Source: PWXP01 sp034005525
GTDB taxonomy: Bacteria > Planctomycetota > Planctomycetia > Pirellulales > Thermoguttaceae
Assembly: GCA_034005525.1 (NCBI GenBank)
Contig: JAVEUP010000158.1
Span: 1 to 19,048 of the forward strand
Direction of reading: 5' to 3'
DNA length: 19,048 nt
Shown: positions 14,876 through 19,048 of the stretch, piece after piece
How positions within the stretch are numbered: position 1 is the first letter of the stretch
How the letters are laid out: each line of letters begins with the position of its first letter
Notes under the pieces: generated by a model
The model's input: the letters and a program-made list of their open reading frames with translations, nothing else
Databases searched by the model: none
What the model was told of the DNA's origin: nothing
Program-made: the position numbers and the translations under genes

Positions 14876-14994
14876 GGTTCCGGCCGTAGCCCACATTCTG
14901 CCGATCCAGCCACCTTGGGGGTAGATAATCCTGCGGCACAGGCTGTAATCCAATAGTGTTTTCAGCCATCGACGTATGTTTTCCAATGGTGTTC
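14876..14994 (+). repeat. 119-bp direct repeat, copy 1
   Basis: It starts GGTTCCGGCCGTAGC and ends CCAATGGTGTT. It is colinear with 15952-16070: TTGGGGGTAGA, then AATCCAATAGTGTTTTCA, then CGACGTAT.TTTTCCAATGGTGTT. Identity is roughly 80% by eye, close to 90% in the last 50 bp. Unlike copy 2, no ATPase gene follows it. Confidence 0.78.
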
Positions 14995-15050
14995 CACGTC
15001 GCCTGTCCCTTAGCAGCGACGAATCGCGGAGAATACTGCCGTTGGCAGCC

Positions 15051-15090
15051 AAAAAAGAGGCGGGCGTCCTTCGAAGGAAGGACGCCCGCC
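15051..15090 (-). terminator. Intrinsic terminator of the small secreted-protein gene
   Basis: A perfect 14-bp stem, GGCGGGCGTCCTTC (15059-15072) with GAAGGACGCCCGCC (15077-15090), and a 4-nt loop. On the minus strand it is followed by TCTTTTTT (15058-15051). It lies 34 bp past the stop codon of the gene at 15125-15481, as expected for a Rho-independent terminator. Confidence 0.92.
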
Positions 15091-15124
15091 GAGCGTTGCA
15101 TGCCCTCAGCGTCGATCGCACTGG

Positions 15125-15481
15125 CTACCAGCCAATGCCAACGCCGACACGCGGCCCATGGAAATAGACACCGCCGCGCGGATGCCCATAGTAGTAGTGC
15201 CTATGGTACCCGTGGTGCCCGTAGGGCCGGTAGGACGGATGGGGCCGATAGTAGGACGGACCCCAGTGCGGCCTCCGGTAATCGTAATAGAAGTGAGGTC
15301 GACCGCGATGGTGGCGGTGACGCACTTCGTGGATGGCATGGCTGGCTCCCCCGGATGCGCCATCCGAATCGATCGTCAGGACGGCGGGGGTCACCGCCAC
15401 GCCGGTTTCGGCTGCGGCCGGCTGGGCTACTAGCATGACCGCGCCAACAGCCGCCGCTAGGGAGAGTATCCATGGTCTCAT
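15125..15481 (-). CDS. Small secreted His/Tyr/Arg/Gly-rich protein
   Basis: A 118-aa protein. Residues 1-24 form a clear signal peptide ending QPAAA. Residues 25-50 (ETGVAVTPAVLTIDSDGASG) are ordinary; the remainder is extremely rich in His, Tyr, Arg, Gly and Pro (HEVRHRHHRGRPHFYYDYRR, HHGYHRHYYYGHPRGG), ending GPRVGVGIGW. The mature chain is strongly basic with many possible metal ligands and no hydrophobic core, so it is probably exported and largely disordered, perhaps cell-wall or metal associated (inference only). Small secreted proteins with Tyr/His/Arg-rich tails occur in planctomycetes; I know of no defined function. The ATG at 15481 is supported by AAAGGAG 7 nt upstream, and a strong terminator follows. 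It stands alone on its strand between two 119-bp direct repeats. Confidence 0.85.
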   Translation of the reverse strand: MRPWILSLAAAVGAVMLVAQPAAAETGVAVTPAVLTIDSDGASGGASHAIHEVRHRHHRGRPHFYYDYRRPHWGPSYYRPHPSYRPYGHHGYHRHYYYGHPRGGVYFHGPRVGVGIGW

Positions 15482-15951
15482 GGCATTTCTCCTTTGTGCA
15501 AGCGGAACGGTTAACAAACCTTCTGCGTGATTATCCCGCACACTGCATGCCAAACCGGGACGATTCCGAAGATACTGTTGGATCGCTCGCATTCTGCGCG
15601 TGGGCCAAGGTCCGCAGGCTGCCAGGAGGGACCAAAGTGTCATCGAACTCGCCCCGCCTGGATCGTTTCGATGGCGCATGCCGGGTTTCTGTTCCTTGGT
15701 GGTTCCGCCAAAACACTGACCGCGATCCGGTTTCGCCAAGGCAGAGCCGGTCAGATTGTCGCGAATTCGTCGAATTATCGGGCGAGCTGCGACTTATTGG
15801 CACTCAGCAAGGGTAGGTCGGATCGCCGCCAGAAGCTTCAACGGGCGCGAACGTCAACCGGCTTGGCACGCACAGCCGGAACCATCCACCCTACGCCACG
15901 GCAGCAACGTAGGCCAGACGGATGTCGTCTCGGGCGCAAAGCCGTAGAGCT
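15482..15951. other. Gene-free stretch upstream of the small secreted-protein gene
   Basis: About 470 bp. It should hold the promoter of the leftward gene, but no convincing -35/-10 pair was seen. The repeat arm at 15875-15894 (see 14430-14450) and the start of the extended second direct repeat (15934) lie at its right end. Short frames here have no family or start support. Confidence 0.5.
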
Positions 15952-16070
15952 GGTTCCGGCCGTAGCGAGCATTCCATCGCGATCGCCACATTGGGGGTAG
16001 AGAATTCTGCATCACATACTATAATCCAATAGTGTTTTCAACCACCGACGTATATTTTCCAATGGTGTTT
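15934..16070 (+). repeat. 119-bp direct repeat, copy 2, with a 5' extension
   Basis: The 119-bp unit is 15952-16070. The preceding GCGCAAAGCCGTAGAGCTGG (from 15934) also matches 14522-14541, so parts of one longer repeat are scattered over 14.5-16.1 kb. Within the unit, TCCAATAGTGTTTTC (16025) and TCCAATGGTGTTTCC (16058) are 15-bp near-copies 33 bp apart; copy 1 has the same pair with the same spacing. The unit ends 5 bp before the ATG of the ATPase gene and so is its leader. Confidence 0.78.
16020..16025 (+). promoter_or_regulatory. Possible -10 element (TATAAT) ahead of the ATPase gene
   Basis: A perfect TATAAT lies 50 bp before the ATG at 16076, inside direct repeat copy 2. The best -35-like hexamer, TTGGGG at 15991, is 23 bp away, too far for a standard promoter. 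Copy 1 reads TGTAAT at the same place. This is only a candidate. Confidence 0.3.
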
Positions 16071-16075
16071 CCTCT

Positions 16076-17458
16076 ATGGAAAGGCTGGCAGAAGCTGAAC
16101 TCGCTGCCTGGAAGGGGCGAGCGGATCGGAAGCCGCTGGTCGTGCGCGGGGCACGGCAGGTGGGCAAAACGTTTCTTGTCGAGGCATTCGGGCACCGGTG
16201 CTTCGACTCCGTCGTAACCGTCAACCTGGAGCAGAACGAACTTCTTCACCCCATTTTCGAGGGGATGAACCCGCTGCAGATCACCCAGGAACTGGGCCTG
16301 TACTACAACCAATCCATCACGCCGGGAAAGACCCTGCTGTTTCTCGACGAGGTGCAGGCATGTCCCAAGGCGATCGCCTGCCTACGCTACTTCCGGGAGC
16401 AACTTCCGGCGTTGCATGTCATTGCCGCCGGTTCGCTGCTCGATTTTGCGCTGGGAGAGTTCAAGCACTCGATGCCGGTGGGCCGTATCGAGTATCTCCA
16501 CGTGTATCCGCTGACGTTCTCCGAGTTCCTGTTGGCGCTGGGCGAGGATCGGCTTGCGGCATGGCTGGAGAATTACCATATCGGCGATCCGTTCAGCGAG
16601 TCGGCCGATGCGAAGTTGCGACAACTCCTCCGTCTTTACTTTTTTGTCGGGGGTATGCCGGCGGCGGTTGCCGCCTACCGCGCGCGACTCGATCTGGTCG
16701 AAGTGCAGCGCGAGCTGACGTCCATCGTCACGACGCTGCAAGACGACTTCGCCAAGTACGGCACGCGAGCCCAGCAACGGAACATGCGCCGGCTGCTGCG
16801 CCATATCCCGCTGTCGATCGGCCAAAAGGTCCGCTACGTGAACATCGATCGGGATGCCAAGGCGGCCGATTTGCGCACCGCGCTAGAGTTGCTTGAACTC
16901 GCTGGCGTCATTGCCAAGGTTCGGCACAGTTCGGCCAACGGCGTGCCGCTTGGCGGGGAGGCCTCGGAGCACCGCTTCAAACCGCTGCTGCTGGACATCG
17001 GCCTGTGCCGTAACCTGTACGGGCTTGCTCTGCCCGAAGGTACCGAATTGCTCACCGCCAACGAAGGGCGCCTGGCCGAGCAATACGTCGGCCAGGAACT
17101 TCGGGCCATCGGCCCGGCCTGTGCAGAACGGCCGCTCTTCTACTGGCACCGCGAGGCGAAGAATGCAAACGCGGAGGTCGATTACCTGTGGGCCCATGAA
17201 GGAGGCATCGTTCCCGTCGAGGTGCGCGCGGGCGTGTCGGGCAGCTTGAAGTCCATCCATGTGTTCCTGGCAGAAAAGGCGCGCCGTTTCGCGGTTCGCT
17301 TCAACATGGACCGCCCCTCGCTGGGCGACTTCTCTGTTGATGTGCGCGGCAAGGCAGGGACCCGGCACCTCGTGTTCACCTTGCTGTCGCTCCCGCTCTA
17401 CCTGACCGGGCAAATCGATCGCCTGATTCGGGAGCAATCGTTCCAAACCGCGCGATGA
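16076..17458 (+). CDS. AAA ATPase with C-terminal DUF4143 domain
   Basis: A 460-aa protein. The N-terminal AAA_14-type ATPase has Walker A GARQVGKT (residues 25-32), Walker B TLLFLDEVQ (about 86-94) and a sensor-like IAAGSLLDFAL, followed by RIEYLHVYPLTFSEFL. A winged-helix-like middle (about 210-290) leads to DUF4143, whose end has the PD-(D/E)xK-like pattern AEVDYLW...GIVPVEVRAG (about 364-386), with Arg where these proteins usually have Lys. It is cytoplasmic. The family is large, often multicopy and horizontally spread; its role (nucleic-acid related or toxin-antitoxin-like) is unsettled. The ATG at 16076 gives the standard N terminus; no clear ribosome binding site precedes it. No antitoxin-like partner is adjacent. 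The gene begins directly after a 119-bp repeat found again 1 kb upstream, consistent with mobility or rearrangement. Confidence 0.92.
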   Translation: MERLAEAELAAWKGRADRKPLVVRGARQVGKTFLVEAFGHRCFDSVVTVNLEQNELLHPIFEGMNPLQITQELGLYYNQSITPGKTLLFLDEVQACPKAIACLRYFREQLPALHVIAAGSLLDFALGEFKHSMPVGRIEYLHVYPLTFSEFLLALGEDRLAAWLENYHIGDPFSESADAKLRQLLRLYFFVGGMPAAVAAYRARLDLVEVQRELTSIVTTLQDDFAKYGTRAQQRNMRRLLRHIPLSIGQKVRYVNIDRDAKAADLRTALELLELAGVIAKVRHSSANGVPLGGEASEHRFKPLLLDIGLCRNLYGLALPEGTELLTANEGRLAEQYVGQELRAIGPACAERPLFYWHREAKNANAEVDYLWAHEGGIVPVEVRAGVSGSLKSIHVFLAEKARRFAVRFNMDRPSLGDFSVDVRGKAGTRHLVFTLLSLPLYLTGQIDRLIREQSFQTAR

Positions 17459-17495
17459 ACGGGGGACAGCCGCATATACTTCGCGAGATGCGCCG

Positions 17496-19048
17496 CTATC
17501 GGACGAGCAGCAACTGCACGGCGTTCACGACGACGTACCCGTCGGTGTCCTCGGTGCTGATTGTGATGGAGGGATGGTCGCCGAGCCTAAAAGTCCCAAG
17601 CGAGCGGAACAGACCGTCAGCCTCGGGCGGCTTGCGCTGATCGATGCGGAGCGTGACCGGACCGTCGGCCGTCTGGATGGTCACCGGCGTATTGGCGGCC
17701 CGGTTGGCGGCGGGAACGTAGGCGAGGCGGACTTCGTAGCGTCCGGGCTCGGGAAGCCGGGGCTGGAAGCGAATCCACTTGCGGCCCTTCAAGTCGTTGC
17801 CGTCGTGCAAATAGCCGGCGCCAAGGTACGGTCCCGACCAGGTCGACGGCTGCCAGAATCCGCGGATGGTCGCCCCGTCAGTGCCAACGACGATTCCCGG
17901 CAGGTCGGCACGCGGCCGCGGTTCCTCGCCCCAAGGGAAATAGGGGCCCTCGTCGGGCAAACGCATCGTGGTGAAGGCCCGCCGCGCGGCGGCAACGACT
18001 TCCGGCGGTTCGTCGTACACGCGAATCTCGCAAATGCCTGCGTGCTCGCGGAGCAGCACGCGCAGCCGCCGCGCTTTCGTACGATCGACGCCGAGGACCA
18101 GTCGCCGGTGCCGGTTGGCGTCGACTTCCGCGATCCGACGCCAGGACGTATCGCCGGGCGATTGCGCCTCGACGGCGAACCACCCCGGAGCAAGCTCTGT
18201 CGTTTGGAACGTCACGTGGACCACGCTGAACTCGACCGGTTCCTGCCATGCCAGTTCGATCCAGTGCGGGCCGCCGGCGTTCCCGGCAGGCGCCCAGGCG
18301 TTCGTCTGCGCGCCGAGGCCCTCGCCCTTAGCGCGGGCGTAGCCGTTGACGACGTTGCCCGGCGCCATGGGCGTGCCGTCCTCCTGCTCGCCGGTGCTCG
18401 ACGCGGTCGCTTCCGCCCGGGGAGCGAGGTCGCGCGGGTCGTCGGCCTTCATGCCGATCACGCGGGCGCCTTCCTTGAGCAATTGCTGCTGGAGTTCCGC
18501 GATGTGATGGCGGTAGAGCCCGCGGGGCGTGGTGTCGCGGCGAACGCACAGGGCCGAGCCGGTCCCGGCGGCGTGGCCCATCAGGGCGCAGGTGAGCATG
18601 ACGCGGGTGTTCGACATCGCAATGTGTGTGGCCGAGATGTTCCGGCCCGCCATCAGCAGGTTGTCCACGTTGCGCGAATAGAGCGAGCGCCAGGGTATCG
18701 AAAAGGGTACGGCCTGGTGGGCGTTGGCCGGATCGTCGTAATGGACGCCGAACGAGCCGTCGTGAAAGAAACCGGCCGAGTGGTGGTCGTCGCATATCCA
18801 GCCGCCGAAGGCAACGCGGTCGGAGAAGAGCGTCTGATCGCCGATGTCGTTCTGCGTAAGAATGTAGTCGCCAAGCAGGCGGCGGTTCTCGCGCTTGCAG
18901 GTGACGTAGCCGACCCAGATGAGCTTGTGGTTGGTCGCGCGTTCGCGGTCGCGCCCGCAGTGATTCTTCGTGTGGTCCCAGAGTCCGAAGATGAGCCGCA
19001 GGAGATCGTCGCGGATCGCCTCCGCCTCGGCATAGGTATCGCGAAGGC
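17496..19048 (-). CDS. FAD-dependent oxidoreductase with discoidin-like and golvesin-like C-terminal domains (5' end outside window)
   Basis: The frame is open from the right edge to a TAG at 17496-17498, about 517 residues; the N terminus with its FAD-binding Gly-rich motif lies beyond the window. About 18430-19048 encodes the C-terminal part of an FAD_oxidored-family enzyme: VPFSIPWRSLYSRNVDNLLM followed by AGRNISATHIA and CALMGHAAGTGSAL, typical FAD-contacting blocks. About 18010-18420 encodes a F5/8 type C (discoidin)-like beta-sandwich (ATASSTGEQEDG ... HWIELAWQEPVEFSVVHVTF ... ICEIRVYDEPP). About 17500-17910 encodes a golvesin/Xly-like carbohydrate-binding-type domain (SGPYLGAGYLHDGNDLKGRK, GRYEVRLAYVPAANRAANTP, DGYVVVNAVQLLL). 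Such chains are abundant in planctomycetes and presumably act outside the cytoplasm on glycans; the substrate is unknown. It converges on the DUF4143 gene with 37 bp between them. Confidence 0.9.
   Translation of the reverse strand, partial: LRDTYAEAEAIRDDLLRLIFGLWDHTKNHCGRDRERATNHKLIWVGYVTCKRENRRLLGDYILTQNDIGDQTLFSDRVAFGGWICDDHHSAGFFHDGSFGVHYDDPANAHQAVPFSIPWRSLYSRNVDNLLMAGRNISATHIAMSNTRVMLTCALMGHAAGTGSALCVRRDTTPRGLYRHHIAELQQQLLKEGARVIGMKADDPRDLAPRAEATASSTGEQEDGTPMAPGNVVNGYARAKGEGLGAQTNAWAPAGNAGGPHWIELAWQEPVEFSVVHVTFQTTELAPGWFAVEAQSPGDTSWRRIAEVDANRHRRLVLGVDRTKARRLRVLLREHAGICEIRVYDEPPEVVAAARRAFTTMRLPDEGPYFPWGEEPRPRADLPGIVVGTDGATIRGFWQPSTWSGPYLGAGYLHDGNDLKGRKWIRFQPRLPEPGRYEVRLAYVPAANRAANTPVTIQTADGPVTLRIDQRKPPEADGLFRSLGTFRLGDHPSITISTEDTDGYVVVNAVQLLLVR

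Larger units (their letters stand above)
14425..15050. other. Gene-free, repeat-rich stretch
   Basis: About 625 bp with no convincing gene. It holds a GGTTCCGGC-bearing repeat arm at 14430-14450, a 28-bp segment at 14522-14549 that recurs at 15934-15960, two hairpins (ACGGC-GCAA-GCCGT at 14666-14679; CGGAGGGC-TTGC-GCCCTTCCG at 14729-14749) and the first 119-bp direct repeat at 14876-14994. The short frames seen here are not supported by any family or start signal. Confidence 0.6.

Noticed and set aside
17460..17485. GGGGGACAGCCGCAT after the DUF4143 stop codon as a decayed copy of the GGGGACAGTCCC element
   Set aside because: Only one arm is partly similar and no inverted partner is present; chance similarity is likely.

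Overview
The window looks like chromosomal DNA of a Planctomycetota bacterium, probably near the Pirellulales. This is inferred from gene content: a planctomycete-style CTP synthase followed by a DUF1844 protein, secreted WD40 and beta-helix proteins, a secreted ceramidase-like protein, an FAD-dependent oxidoreductase with discoidin-like and golvesin-like domains, high GC, and dense short palindromic repeats. No rRNA, tRNA, CRISPR array, prophage or transposase gene was recognised.

Layout. 1-1362 (+): C-terminal part of a UPF0371/DUF1846 protein. 1444-2703 (-): sulfate adenylyltransferase. 2704-3387: divergent intergenic region with two copies of a ~145 bp element that has terminal inverted repeats. 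3388-5463 (+): pyrG and a DUF1844 gene, a likely operon, followed by 39-bp tandem hairpins. 5817-6305 (-): a stand-alone MraZ-like gene with a repeated upstream motif, then a nested inverted-repeat element. 6781-11264 (-): a secreted pectate-lyase-like/WD40 reading frame followed 32 bp later by a secreted ceramidase-like gene. 11701-14424 (+): a 907-aa dihydropyrimidine-dehydrogenase-like multidomain enzyme. 14425-16075: a repeat-rich stretch holding one small secreted His/Tyr/Arg-rich protein with a clear terminator. 16076-17458 (+): an AAA/DUF4143 ATPase. 17496-19048 (-): C-terminal part of a secreted-type FAD oxidoreductase.

How it works together. pyrG is core metabolism (CTP supply). The ceramidase-like, beta-helix/WD40 and FAD-oxidoreductase/golvesin proteins are the sort of extracytoplasmic degradative proteins planctomycetes carry in large families. 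The dehydrogenase-like enzyme would move electrons from NADPH through FAD and Fe-S clusters to an FMN barrel.

Most interesting: small palindromic repeats do not stay between genes. A 78-bp (26-codon) stop-free palindrome lies in frame inside the dehydrogenase linker, and its core is shared with the two elements flanking the sat-pyrG intergenic region. A second, unrelated repeat lies in frame exactly between the beta-helix and WD40 halves of the 1031-aa frame and seems to have joined two genes. A third family forms 119-bp direct repeats, one of them the leader of the DUF4143 ATPase. All of this comes from reading the sequence by eye; no alignment or database search was run.
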